Source: Aphidius gifuensis
Taxonomy: Eukaryota; Arthropoda; Insecta; Hymenoptera; Braconidae
Length of the DNA stretch: 64,000 bases
Reading direction: 5' to 3'
Assembly (NCBI RefSeq): GCF_014905175.1
Contig: NC_057790.1
Coordinates: forward strand, 13,046,469 to 13,110,468
Shown in pieces: positions 20,222 through 31,895 of this stretch; the stretch's first letter is position 1, and each line of letters starts with the position of its first letter. The translations under genes were made by a program, and so were the position numbers. The notes under the pieces were generated by a model. It did not search any database and was not told the DNA's origin. It saw nothing but the letters and a program-made list of their open reading frames with translations.

Positions 20222-20875
20222 TTGCCATATTTTTTTCTACATTTTCCTTAATATTTACTGATAACTTCCATATTTATCGTATTTTTCTTTATATTCAGTG
20301 AGTTTTCCTTGATATTTACTGAAATTTCCCTGATATTTTCTGATAATTATCGGACTTTTCTTTATATTCGGTAAGTTTTTTTTGATATTTACTGATATTT
20401 TCCTGATATTTTCCCATAATTATGAGAGTTTCCTTTAGATTTACCCCTTTTTTTTATATTTACTGATATTCTTCCATATTTATCGGTTTTTCCTTCATAT
20501 TCAGCAATTTTTTCTTTATATTTAGTAATTTATCCTCTATATTTGCTGATATTTTCCCATATTTATCGTTTTTTTTTTATATTCACTGATTTTTCTTTGA
20601 TATTTTTCTATTTTTTTCTACATTGTTCTTTACATTTACTGATATTTGCCCATATGTATCTTATTTTTCCTTATATTCAGTGATTTTTCCTTCCTATTTA
20701 CTGATATTTCCCTGATATTTTCCCATAATTATAAGAGTTTTCTTTACATTTAGCGCTTTTTTCTTTATATTTACTGATATTTTTCCATATTTATCGGTTT
20801 TTTCTTTATATTAAGTGATTTTACTATATTTTCTTTCATATTTAATGATGTTTCCCATATTTATCGTATTAAGGG
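20222..20875. repeat. AT-rich satellite (right of LTR element)
   Basis: Short degenerate units TTTACTGATATTTCCC, TGATATTTTCCCATAATTAT and TTATATTCAGTGATTTTTCC repeat irregularly. The block continues the type seen at 15243-15553. A poly-T/poly-G run at 20887-20911 ends it. Confidence 0.75.
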
Positions 20876-20975
20876 ACTTAGAAATTTTTTTTTTTTTTGG
20901 GGGGGGGGGTCCAGATGAAAAGCGAAAACAATAGGAAATTAATTTTTTTTTAAATGAAACCATGTTATCCATCAC

Positions 20976-21264
20976 CTGGAGTGCTATTCTTGGTCCCGTA
21001 TTGCGGGAGTTATTGCGAGTCCCGCAATAACGATTCGCCGACAAGAAATGTTTGTCGCAATAGAAAAATATGAAAGCGTTTGTTGTTGCTTTCATGTAAA
21101 GCTGCCATAGTCGTATGCAAATACAGAAATAAAGTAAAATTTACATGAAAGCAACAGCAAGCGCCTTCATGTTTTTCTATAGCGACTAATATTTCTTGCC
21201 GGCGAATCGTTATTGCGAGACCCGCAATAACTCCCGCAATACGGGACCGAGAATAGCACCCCTG
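20976..21264. mobile_element. hAT-type MITE, 289 bp
   Basis: Arms are near-perfect inverted copies about 120 bp long: CTGGAGTGCTATTC at the left against GAATAGCACCCCTG at the right, then GGTCCCGTATTGCGGGAG, CGCAATAACGATTCGCCG and GCTTTCATGTAAA. The termini match the CAGGGGTGC style of hAT elements. Flanking octamers TCCATCAC (20968-20975) and GACATCAC (21265-21272) agree at six positions, as expected for an aged 8-bp duplication. No transposase. Confidence 0.65.
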
Positions 21265-21313
21265 GACATCACTTCAAAGAAAATTATAATTATTATTAGA
21301 ACAATTACAAAAT

Positions 21314-22262
21314 ATGGCTGAAAAATTGAACCACAAAAAGTTATGGAAAATTATGTATGTAACTGATGAAGATAAAGATGTGTTGCACCAAATGGACCAG
21401 CTTAGCTTGATGGAAAATTACAAACAGGGTATTAAATATATACAAAAAATATTTAATATATATTTTGGTAGACGAGCATCAGATGGTGGTCCTAATTTAC
21501 ATGGTAGCAGAGATTAATAGAAAGAACCAAGTATTCATGCTGCAGCTCAACGTTATTCACCAGTTTAAAGAGCATCAGAAGGCTCATGTCCACCTGGTCC
21601 TGGTATACAAGCACTTCAACAAGAATATTAACAACTTCAAAGATTAGCACTGCCATCACATAGTCTTGCAAGTATTCCTGGTTCTCCTATACATAAAAGA
21701 AGAGTTGTTGTAATTATGTATCTCAATAATATATAAATGAAAAATTTGTTATTTAATATAGGTTTAAGTGGTCTTCCAACGACAACAGTACAAGGAAATA
21801 GTGTTCATGGTACACCAACACAAGCTCCAACAGCACCACTTGATTTGAGTCCATTGAGACATCATAGATCACCAACAACAACATCAATTAGTTATTCACC
21901 AAGTAACAGTCCAGCATTAGATATGATACAAGAACATCCAATTTATATACCAAGAGTCAAAGTTAATAAATTTAATCTAATAATAAAAAATAACAATATT
22001 ATTATTAAAAAAAATCTATCATTTATTTTATCTTATTTATATAAAAAAAAATAAATAAATAAAAATAACAAAGTAAATCGATTAAATTATAATATATGAT
22101 AATATTATTACTAACAAAAATAATTTTTTTTTTTTTTTTATGAATTTAATTATTCAATTTAATTTGTATCATGTAAATAAACCATTTATTTAAACAGGTA
22201 CCTCCACAAATATCAGTGACAGATGTACTTGGTCGACAAGTAACAATTGTAAAAATTTACTT
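21314..22262 (+). pseudogene. Salt-inducible kinase pseudogene, C-terminal part
   Basis: Short blocks match the regulatory C-terminal region of salt-inducible kinases, the AMPK-related kinases that phosphorylate CREB co-activators: LHQMDQLSLMENYKQ, RRASDGGPNLHG, a Gln-rich block with GSCPPGPGIQALQQEYQQLQ, GLSGLPTTT, SPLRHHRSPTTTS with SPSNSPALDMIQE, and PPQISVTDVLG. Introns are kept (AG acceptors at about 21469, 21763 and 22198), so this is a DNA-level copy, not a retrocopy. Stops TAA-TAG follow the RASDGG block near 21515, and a TAG lies near 21568. Each is one C-to-T change from Gln. No kinase domain is present. The assignment rests on remembered motif order. Confidence 0.6.
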
Positions 22263-23211
22263 GAACCAACAGCTGATATTTGAAGTACCCAATCTAAAAC
22301 AATAAAACCATAATAATGCTATTGCTACTGCTGCTGCTACTGATGACGATGGTGATATTATTATTATTGATCAGCCTATTAATAATGATTGTAATATTAA
22401 ACCACATGAAATACAAGCAATGTCAACAGTTACTATTGAAAACTCACAAAATTTTATAACACAATCATCATCATCACTTGGATTTTATTATGGCAAATAA
22501 GTTCAATGATGAATTTATAATAAATAATACTGAAATTGCTAATGTTGGAGAAATTAGATATAACTATGGAAACGACAGATGATCCTACGACGCCAACACA
22601 AGTATTAAATTCTCAAATGGAATTTAAAATTGATAATGTTATGTCACTTGGTTCACAATCAATTAATAATGAAACTGTTGTTCAAAATAGTAATAATAAT
22701 TGATCATTATATGAAGCTCAAATTCAACAATTAACTCAACAAAATGATAATTTTAAAAAATGTTTAAATGGCACTAATAATGAATATAAAATACAATTAT
22801 CAAATATCAACAATAAATATAAAATTGAAGTTGATAAAAATAATAAATTATATGATCAAATTAAGGAGCCACAAAAATTATTATCAAAGGCAGAAAAAAA
22901 TATTTTAACTTGAAATAAAAAAACAAAGATGATTTATTTTACAATTCGAAATCAAATTAATGAAAATATAAATAAAATTGATAAAACAAAAAATAGTCTC
23001 AAATATCAATGAAGATGGTACAAGTATTAAATCAGTGACAAGTATAAATGAACATTGGACAAATATTGATTGCAATAGTCCAGTTGTATCATTAAAAGCT
23101 TCAAATGTTGATGATTTATTAAAAAATACTGATGATGATAGTTTTATTATTGATTCTAGTGGTGGTGCTGCTAATAGTCCAACAATAAATAAAAATAATC
23201 ATCCTTTATAA
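22263..23211 (+). pseudogene. Low-complexity decayed coding sequence
   Basis: Asn/Asp/Ile/Gln-rich stretches with stops, for example a coiled-coil-like QIQQLTQQNDNFKKCLNGTN near 22700-22780, then INEDGTSIKSVTSINEHW and SPVVSLKASNVDDLLKNTDD up to 23211. The codon-like regularity suggests decayed exons of a host gene downstream of the kinase copy. I cannot identify it. Confidence 0.3.
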
Positions 23212-23297
23212 AAAAATCACTTTATTTCAACTAACTTCACACTGAAAGGTTTTTATTTTTGTTTATTATGAAGTTAGTTGTAATAAAGTGATTTTTG
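23212..23297. repeat. Hairpin AAATCACTTTATTTCAACTA
   Basis: AAATCACTTTATTTCAACTA at about 23213 and TAGTTGTAATAAAGTGATTT at about 23275 are inverted copies with one mismatch, separated by about 40 bp; the arms extend to AACTTCA and TGAAGTTA. A weaker trace of the right arm (GTGAAGTTAGTTAAAAGTG) occurs near 25167, after the T-rich array. Confidence 0.65.
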
Positions 23298-25470
23298 TTT
23301 TTTTTTTTAATTTTTTTTTATTTTTATTTTTCCTGTCATACAGTTTCAGAATCTTGAGGTGATAAGTCGTTCAATTTAGTTTAGATTCGGTGTGTATATT
23401 CCGTTAATTTTTTTTTTTTTTCGTTAATTTTTTTAGCGTTTAGTATGTTAGGATTTTTAGAATTAGATTTATATGTGTATATTCGGTTATTTTTTTTAGC
23501 TGTCAATTTAGTGATTTGTGTTAGTTGTTTCTTTTTAGTATCCATTTAGCCGGTTCGATTTAGGTGTGTATATTCGGGTATTTTTTTTTTTTTTTTGTTT
23601 ATTTTTTTAGCTGTCAATTTAGAAATTTTACGTGGTTGAAATAAGTAATTTGGATTAGATATTGTGTTAGTTGTTTTTTTTTTAGTATTCATTTAGCCGA
23701 TTAGATTTAGGTGTGTCGGTTTTTTTTTTTTTTCTTGGTTATTTTTTAGCTGTCAATTTAGTATGTTAGGATTTTAAATTAGAATTGAGTTTTGGAATTG
23801 GTTTTAGATTTAGTTTGAGACTTAGCTTTTCATATTTATTTTTTTAAATTAAGTTTTATTTTTTTTATTCGTTTCTTTTTTAGTTTTATTTTTTCAGTTT
23901 TTAGTTTTTTTTAATTTATTTTTTTTTATTTTGTGTTTTATATTGTGTGTTAGTTATTTTTTTTTTAGAATTCATTGAGCCGGTTAGAGTTAGGTGTGTA
24001 TATTCGGTTTTTTTTTTTTTTTTTGGTTATTTTTTTTAGCTGTCAATTGAGTATGTTAGGATTTTAAATTAGAATTTAGTTTTGAAATTGGTTTTAGATT
24101 TAGTTTTGAGAATTAGCTTTATATTTATTTTATTAAATTGAGTTTTATTTTTTTTATTCGTTTCTTTTTTAGTTTTATTTTTTCAGTTTTTAGTTTTTTT
24201 TGATTTATTTTTTTTTATTTGGTGTTTTAGATTGTGTGTTAGTTATTTTTTTTTAGTATTCATTGAGTCGATTAGATTTAGGTGTGTATATTCGGGTTTT
24301 TTTTTTTTTTTGGTTATTTTTTTTAGCTGTCAATTGAGTATGTTAGGATTTTAAATTAGAATTTAGTTTTGAAATTGGTTTTAGATTTAGTTTTGAGAAT
24401 TAGCTTTATATTTATTTTATTAAATTGAGTTTTATTTTTTTTATTCGTTTCTTTTTTAGTTTTATTTTTTCAGTTTTTAGTTTTTTTTGATTTATTTTTT
24501 TTTATTTGGTGTTTTAGATTGTGTGTTAGTTATTTTTTTTTAGTATTCATTTAGTCGATTAGATTTAGGTGTGTATATTCGGGTTTTTTTTTTTTTTTGG
24601 TTATTTTTTTAGCTGTCAATTTAGTATGTTAGGATTTTAAATTAGAATTGAGTTTTGGAATTGGTTTTAGATTTAGTTTTGAGAATTAGCTTTTCATATT
24701 TATTTTTTTAAATTGAGTTTTATTTTTTTTATTCGTTTCTTTTTTAGTTTTATTTTTTCAGTTTTTAGTTTTTTTTAATTTATTTTTTTTTATTTTGTGT
24801 TTTATATTGTGTGTTAGTTATTTTTTTTTTTTTAGAATTCATTGAGTCGGTTAGATTTAGGCGTGTATATTCGGTTTTTTTTTTTTTTTTGGTTATTTTT
24901 TTAGCTGTCAAATCAGTGTGTTAGGTTTTTGAATTAGAATTTAGTTTCGATTTAGTATTTGAAAATTAGCTTTCAGCTTTTAATTTATTAAATTGAGTAT
25001 TTTATTTTATTTTTTTCATTTTTTTTTTAGTTTCATTATTTCAGTTTTAGTTTATTAGTGTGTCATATTTAAGTTTAGTTCTTGGGATTTATTTTCTTTT
25101 AATTTAAATTTTTTTTTTTTCTGTTTTTTTTTTTTTTTTTTAGCATTCATGATAGGTTTGTTTATTGTGAAGTTAGTTAAAAGTGTTTTTCAATTTTTTT
25201 TTTAGTTTTGTTATTTTGCTTTTTTTTTCTGTCATAAAGTTCTTAGATCTTGAGGTGATTAGGCATTTTATTTATTTAGTTTTATTATTTTTTTTCGTTT
25301 AAGAGAAATATTTTTTATTTATTTATTAGTTTAATTTATTAGTTTATTTTATTTTTTTAATTTATTCCGTGATTTCGGTTTCAAAATTCTACTTTTTAAA
25401 TTTAGTTTTTCGGATTTAATTTTTTTTTTTGGTATTTTTTTTAGTTGTCATAACTAGATAACAATTTCGT
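23298..25470. repeat. T-rich tandem array, unit about 290 bp
   Basis: The phrase TTTTTAGCTGTCAATTTAG or a variant recurs at about 23748, 24040, 24324, 24608 and 24902, spacing 284-294 bp. Each unit also holds GTGTGTATATTCGG, AGATTTAGTTTTGAGAATTA and TTTTATTCGTTTC. Flanking sequence is made of degraded units. The strand is strongly T-biased and G-containing but C-poor. It has no coding potential and stops where Helitron coding begins near 25500. Confidence 0.85.
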
Positions 25471-25499
25471 ATGTGATATTTAGGTTTTTAGTCTTGAAT

Positions 25500-26763
25500 T
25501 TAGTTTTGAATTTAAGAAAATTTGGCAAACCAGATTTATTCATTACTATGACATGTAATCCTAATTGGCGTGAAATCAAGGAAAATATATTGCATGGTCA
25601 AACAGCATCAGATAGACCTGATATTGTTTCACGAGTTTTTCATTTAAAAAAGAATAAATTAATTGATATTATTGTCAATCAAAAATTATTCGGAGATGTT
25701 CTTGCATACGTGTACGTTATTGAATATCAAAAACGTGGTCTTCCTCATGTTCATTTATTGATAACGTTAAAACAAAATAATAAGATTACAACAACTGTCT
25801 CTGTCGATAAATTCATTGCTGCTGAAATCCCAAATCCATCTGATCAAATACCTCATAAAATAGTCATGAAGAATATGATCCACGGACCATGTGGTGATTG
25901 GTGTAAGAATAAAGATGGTATATGTACAAAACATTTTCCAAAAAAATTTCAAAATGAAACACTGATAGACGAAAATGGATATCCCACATATAAACGTAGA
26001 AATACTGGAGTATATAAACGAATAAACGGAGAAGCTGTTGATAATCGGTATGTCGTTCCCTATAATGCTACACTTAAAAATATTTAATTGCCACATTAAC
26101 ACTGAAATAGTATCAAGCATACAATCAGTTAAATATTTGTACAAATATATATATAAAGGCCATGATGCTGCGTGTTTCGAAATAACTAATAACACCCATG
26201 AAAAATATATCAATCATGATGAGATACATAATTTTATAGAAACCAGATATGTTAGTGCAGTTGAAGCATGTGACCGAATATTAGGAAGATCTCTACAAAA
26301 AAAAAGTCATTCAATTATTCGGTTACCAATTCATTTGCCTAATCAACAAAATGTTATTATAAATAATGATGATGCGGATACATTAAGAGCCGCATTACAA
26401 AAAAATACTATGCTCTTAGAATATTTTGCTTTAAATCAACGTGATGAAAATGCCAAAGAATATCTATATGCGGATATTCCATCACATTATGTTTTTAAAA
26501 ATTTATCTGGTACTAAATCATGGGAAATTCGAAAACAGCAACACAATGTTATAGGAAGAATGTACGCTGTAAGTCCTCATCAAATGGAATTATTCAATCT
26601 TCGATTACTATTATTGACAGTTAAAGGAGCGACAAGTTATGAAAATATACGGACGATCAATGGAAAAATCTATGATACTTATCATGCAGCATGTTTATCA
26701 CTAGGGCTCATTGAAGACGAATGTGTACAATGGCGGATAGGGAAAATGGGGTCATTAAAATAG
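25500..26763 (+). pseudogene. Helitron Rep nuclease, frameshifted, helicase missing
   Basis: Rolling-circle Rep protein that nicks and joins single-stranded element DNA. The first frame has KPDLFITMTCNPNW, GQTASDRPDIVSRVF, the HUH motif in KRGLPHVHLL, and HGPCGDWCKNKDGIC. A frameshift near 26085 moves the reading to CHINTEIVSSIQSVKYL followed by KYIYKGHD, which carries the catalytic tyrosines, then YVFKNLSGTKSWEIRK and LLLLTVKGATSYENIRT. The last codons, CLSLGLIEDECVQW, mark the usual boundary with the helicase part, and the frame stops at 26763. The Pif1-like helicase is absent. Confidence 0.85.
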
Positions 26764-26789
26764 TTTAAAAAGTGAAATGTAGAGGCGCT

Positions 26790-26880
26790 CTTAATGTATG
26801 ATACATGGCGTATGATAATGGAGATGTATCATACTGTATGATACAGTGTATGATACACCGGTATCATACCTACCCAACAC
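26790..26880. repeat. GTATGATAC palindromic repeats
   Basis: Several overlapping copies of GTATGATAC, TATCATAC and GTATCATAC face each other within 90 bp. They lie in the Helitron 3' non-coding region; ATATATGTA-type inverted words follow at 26892-26990. Confidence 0.7.
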
Positions 26881-27078
26881 TGGTATTAAGTCATATATGT
26901 AATACTACTATATTGCTAATATGGCCGCTTTGTGTCTCTGAAGGCAAGAGCGTCGACGATATTTCATATATGTAGTATTACATATATGGTATTAAGTATA
27001 GTTCATCGATACTCTTCTCTATGCTATACTCCACAACCGACCCTAAGGAACTTTTATTTGCAAGACCCCGTAAAGACA

Positions 27079-27095
27079 CCCGTGCGAAGCACGGG
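27079..27095 (+). other. Helitron 3' terminal hairpin
   Basis: CCCGTGC-GAA-GCACGGG, a perfect 7-bp stem with a 3-base loop, 8 bases before CTAT. This matches the palindrome that terminates rolling-circle transfer in Helitrons. Confidence 0.7.
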
Positions 27096-27107
27096 CATGA
27101 CCTATAA

Positions 27108-27790
27108 TAAAAATAAACAACTATCAAATGCATTTTTTAGAAGTTCACGAATACTTGAAACCTTGGCAAGTATAACACAAGGACGTCATGGTCGAGCTAA
27201 AATACGTTTCAATAATAGTAATAATATTAATAATTGCAGTGTTGATAGCAATACAACAACACCCCAACATCAAGGTCAGTTGAATAGATGATTCTACTAA
27301 TGCTCGTAAAAATTATTTTAATAATAAATCTATCTCAAGAAAACGTGAAGCTGAAAGTCCACTAACATTTGATAATAGTTACAGTGATAATAGTATAAAC
27401 AACAATATTAACAATAATGATGATAATATCTGTACACCATCATTCAAAATTCCCTCATTAATACCAAATCGAATATAGAAGAGAATTCAATTCAGATTGT
27501 GTTAGTGGTGATTATGCTTATAATGAAAATCATAATGAACAAATAGATGAAAATAATAATAAAAATAAAAATAAGGAAACAGGATCATCTGAAGAACTAC
27601 TCATTGATGATGGTATCAAGTGTTTTGTTTATCAAGATGATAATGATGATGAAGAACGTAGTTTTTTAATTCAAGCTGAGGAGTCATTACAAATGAATAA
27701 TAAAAATGGTAATGTACGTCGATGTGGTCCATTTTTATTAAAAAATATTTAAGTAAAAATTTCAAATGGCACTATTAATATTGAGGACAA
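27108..27790 (+). pseudogene. Decayed host-like coding sequence, unidentified
   Basis: Reading is possible in patches: RSSRILETLASITQGRHGRA to 27290, then SRKREAESPLTFD near 27340, then an Asn/Asp-rich section with CVSGDYAYNEN, EELLIDDGIKCFVYQDD and NGNVRRCGPFLLKN. Stops and frame changes separate them. The style (long Asn runs, short conserved words) is like insect host regulatory proteins. I do not recognise it. Confidence 0.3.
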
Positions 27791-28739
27791 AGAGGTAAAT
27801 GTCATTTTTATTTTTATTTTATTTTTCAAATATAATTGTAGCGTGCAACATAGTCATATAATAATAATATAGTTATACTAGTGGTCCTATGTGACATCAG
27901 TGAATAATGTATGTGTGTAATGTATGGATGCGTGAATGTAGAGGAGAGAGGAGAGAAAGTCTCCATGGTAAAATGGCGACGGAGAGACCGTCTGAAGAAA
28001 CGGCGCTATTTTTTTCCATGCTGCCGTCACTTGGATATCTACCGGCGTGCCGGCAAGTAGCAATCAACCAATAAGTAAAATTAAATTTACAAATAAAATT
28101 AAAACCAGAGTAATAAAAACGTGGTCAAATACAAACTTAAATATACATTGTCTGGACAATTTCTCAAATAACCTAAGGGTTGTTGTGTCCATCAATATTA
28201 TAACAACAACGACAATTATATTTTAAAATTATCCAAGTGGAAATTAACTGAACAATATTATTGGCGTTCAGAACGGCGTTCACTCGGTGAAATTCACCGC
28301 CAATATATTGTCCATATCAACAACATCAACACAAGTATTTGGGACAATCTGATATCTTCGGTAACTGGTTTTTAAATAAAGCAGTCTATATAATTCGTCA
28401 TCAGCGGGCTTGATCAACCCAGACAACATCATCATCATTGTCAACGTCATCAGCCAGAGCAACAAGTAAAACAAGGTTGTAAAATATATTGTGTGAATTG
28501 TGTGTGTGTGTGAGCATGTGTGCGAATAGGGCCACCAAATTAATTTAATAAACTACACCAATACTTGGTTAATATAAATATAAATTATTGTGCTATTTTT
28601 ATTTAAAATACCTAGCCATTTCGAGTTATATTTAATAAATTCATTTGTGTAATCTTTTAAACAATTCTCATAATCTCACATCAAATCAATATTATAAAAT
28701 AAAATTTTAGAATATTACATAATAATAATTCATTTTATA
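27791..28739. other. Unassigned insertion-like block
   Basis: Between two decayed coding patches lies a segment of different composition. It starts about TGTAGCGTGCAACATAG (27838) and includes a GC-richer part (27950-28060) and a TG microsatellite (28493-28512). It could be a solo LTR or another non-autonomous element, but I find neither terminal repeats nor a target duplication. Confidence 0.3.
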
Positions 28740-29252
28740 ATATTATTTATAGATTCAAATAGCCAATAATACTACTACTACTACTACTGCTGTTGATGAA
28801 AACTTCATAAATTATGGTTATGATCTTGATGATTACAATTGCAGTATATTATCATCATCAGCAGCAACAATATGATGACTGCTCTATAAAATTTAATAAT
28901 TATAGATTATGGAAACAGACACCATCAAAAAAAAAAAGACATTCATTTTCATGTTCAACTAGTAAAAAAATAATGATGCCACCATTATCAAAAACAAGTC
29001 CAACACCTGCAAAAAGACGAGAATGTCTAGAGATTCATTTGATCAACAACAACAACCAATGAAATCGTTTTAATAGTATGCCAAATTTAGATTGTAATAC
29101 AAGTTGATATAATAACAAAAACAGCAATTCAGCTATCAATAATAATAATGATAATAATACAACAAATGATAAATCACAACGACAAGATTTTTATCGTAGT
29201 AAAACACTTAATGTTGGTGATCATATACTTGCTGTCAATTATGTTCAATGAT
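28740..29252 (+). pseudogene. Decayed host-like coding sequence, second patch
   Basis: Patches read PSKKKRHSFSCSTSKK, SPTPAKRRECLE, RFNSMPNLD and KTLNVGDHILAVNYVQ; the last has a PDZ-like GDHILAV word. Stops occur near 28870 and 29107. It may continue the gene at 27108-27790 across the insertion. Function unknown. Confidence 0.3.
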
Positions 29253-29929
29253 AATTGTATGTAAAGTACTGAGACATAACTTTTTCATTTCTGTTCAATT
29301 AATAAAATAATTTTTTACTTGTTTTTTTTTTCCCTAATCAATGAATAAATTATTTTTCAGGTAAATCTGGAAGTAGAAAGATATTATAAAGCGTGAGTTT
29401 GGACTGGTAAAGAGATCCTCCAAAGCCATCAACAATTTATGGTATTATCAGTGATTTGTATTTTTTTTTTTTATATTCAATAAATTTATTTTATATTACA
29501 ATTGATATGGCAATTAAAGTATCTCCAGTATTCATGAAGTTTTTTTTTTTTTAATTTACAATCACTCAAAAGTTCAAGTAATTGTGATTATTTAAAAATA
29601 TGGTGATTGATTCAAATGAATTTAATTATCGAACAAAAATTGTATATATAAATAAAAAATTAATCGCACCGAATTCTTCATTTCTCAAAACTTCAATTAT
29701 TGAATACCACAATAACTTTGAAAAATAACTTTTTCTTAATATTTATTTCTTTAAAAATGTATATTATATATTTGTTTATTTTTTTTTTGCATCATAAAGT
29801 AACTATTGAAATAATTGATAAACAACTTTTAATATAATACTCTGATTTACTATTTACATTTTATTTGAATAAGTGATGTTTTTCGTGCATATATTTCTAA
29901 TTGAACATGACATATAAACACACATACAT
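29253..29929. other. AT-rich spacer
   Basis: No coding frame or structured repeat seen. It ends in a CATATATATATATG stretch that abuts the giant palindrome. Confidence 0.5.
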
Positions 29930-29939
29930 ATATATATAT

Positions 29940-31801
29940 GAGCAAGTCTGCCAACTAAGGACGTCAATCTGGGCCTCACTCTCTTGGATCTTTCTAAAAA
30001 TTGGTCAGTTGCAAGTAAAACACGTGAACTCGTATTTTGTCATTATTTCTCGAAATTTCTCATCACATTTTTTTTTTCAAATCATTTTTTCAGACTTTGA
30101 GAACAAAATAAAAGTTTAATCAATAATAATTTTTCACGAAGAATTTCCTCAGCTTTTCATAGGAAATATTAGTTTTCTTGTATATTTATAAAGAAACTTT
30201 GAAATTACAGTTCAAAATATAAAATGCAGTTTTTGTGGGCTTGCCCATATATTAATTTTTTTGAAAATATTTTTTTTTTAAAAGCCAAGAAAATTTTACA
30301 TTGATAGTGAAAAATTCAGGATGGGATCTCCGTAAAAACGGCCAGAAACAATAAAAAAGTAAAAAAATGAAATAAACAATTAGTTTTAAAGAAATTTACC
30401 TGGTGAACTAAACTCATTGTATAACGATGTGCCTAATCAATCAGTAATGATGCGCTGCCGGAAGAATAACAATGGCCGACCATTCAGAAGAAACTTTTTA
30501 GATGGCCAACCTAAAAACTGCAAGTTCTAACAAAAAAAGTTGCTAAAATGAGATTAGTCAACTTACCTTATTGCATAACGATTGTAACTACGCCTAATCG
30601 ATTAGTCATGATGCCTGAAGTATTAAAATAACAATGGCCAACAATTTATAGAGAACTTTTTTGATGGCCGAGAAAAAAATTGCAAAATTAAAAAAAAAAA
30701 AAATAAAAAGTTCACTTACCTTATCTCATAACGATAGAAAATAGGTCCAATCGATTGGTAATGATTCTTTGAATATGAAAATAATAATGGCCGACCATTT
30801 AGAAGGAACTTTTTTGATGGCTGACTTCGAATCGTAAGAACTAAACAATTAAACTTGAAATCCAAAGTTTTTTGGTCAGCCATCAAGAAAGTTCTTTCTG
30901 AATGGTCGGCCATTATTATTTTTATATTCAAAGAATCATTACCAATCGATTGGACCTATTTTCTATCGTTATGAGATAAGGTAAGTGAACTTACGTTATT
31001 TTTTTATTTTTTTTTTTTTAAATTTTGGGATTTTTTTCTCGGCCATCAACTATAGTGATGGCCGTATTATTAAATATTTCAGGCATCATTACTAATCGAT
31101 TAGGCATAATTAAGCGTTATGCAATAAGGTAAGTATTACTCATTGCTCATTTTAGAACTTTACTGAGTTTGGAATGACCATCTAAAAAGTTTCTTCTGAA
31201 TAGTCGGCCATTGTTATTTTCGTCTTCAGGGCATCATTACCAATCGATTAGGCCTATTTTTAATCGTTATACAATGAGTTTAGTTCATTAAGGTATAAAA
31301 AAAATTTTTTAAAAACAATTGTTTATTTCATTTTTTTACTTTTTTATTGTTTCTGGCCGTTTTTACGGAGATCCCATCCTGAATTTCTCACTATCAATGT
31401 AAAATTTTTTTTGGCTTTTCAAAAAAAATATTTTCAAAAAAGTCAATATATGGGCAAGCCCACAAAAACTGCATTTTATATTTTGAACTCTAATTTCAAA
31501 GTTTCTTTATAAATATACAAGAAAACTAATATTTCCTATGAAAAGCTGAGGAAATTCTTCGTAAAAAAATATTATTGATTAAATTTTTATTTTGTTCTCA
31601 AAATCTGAAAAAATGATTTGAAAAAAAAAAAAAATCTGAATGTGATGGAATTCCCCATAGAATAACTCCGAAAATAATGACAAAAAAAAAAAAAAAAAAA
31701 TACGAGTTCACCGTCTTTATCTAGTCTTGCAACTGACCAATTTTTAGAAAGATCCAACAGAGTGAGGCCCAGATCGACGTCCTTAGTTGGCAGACTTGCT
31801 C
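29940..31801. mobile_element. Giant palindrome (foldback element), 1.86 kb
   Basis: Left arm 29940-30825 and right arm about 30876-31801 are inverted copies. The outer ends are GAGCAAGTCTGCCAACTAAG and its reverse complement; inner matched words include TTGGTCAGTTGCAA, GGGCTTGCCCATATA, GGATGGGATCTCCGTAAAAA and CCAATCGATTGGTAATGATT. The spacer is only about 50 bp. Both outer ends abut TA dinucleotide runs. Each arm carries about three diverged subunits of roughly 145 bp with ACTTACCTTAT, CAT(A)ACGAT, AATCGATTxGTxATGAT, ATGGCCGACCA and AACTTTTTTGATGGC. No transposase. The organisation resembles foldback elements. Confidence 0.85.
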
Positions 31802-31895
31802 ATATATATATATATATATTTAAATAAATCATTTATATAATTACAAATCTAATAATCATTGAAGTCAATAATTAACAATTAAAAAAATATTAAAT

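Larger units (their letters stand above)
25500..27107 (+). mobile_element. Truncated Helitron
   Basis: Rep coding sequence (25500-26763) without a helicase domain is followed by about 330 bp of non-coding DNA and a terminal hairpin at 27079-27095. The hairpin has a 7-bp stem and a GAA loop, a structure typical just inside Helitron 3' ends. The expected terminal CTRR is only approximated by CTAT at 27103. The 5' end is lost in the T-rich array. Confidence 0.65.

Noticed and set aside
27838..28540. Solo LTR of a BEL/Pao element
   Set aside because: Starts TGT and has a composition change, but no CA end or target duplication could be matched.
30716..30931. 71-codon frame in the palindrome centre
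   Set aside because: It spans the inverted arms and spacer; both halves are mirror sequence, not a gene.
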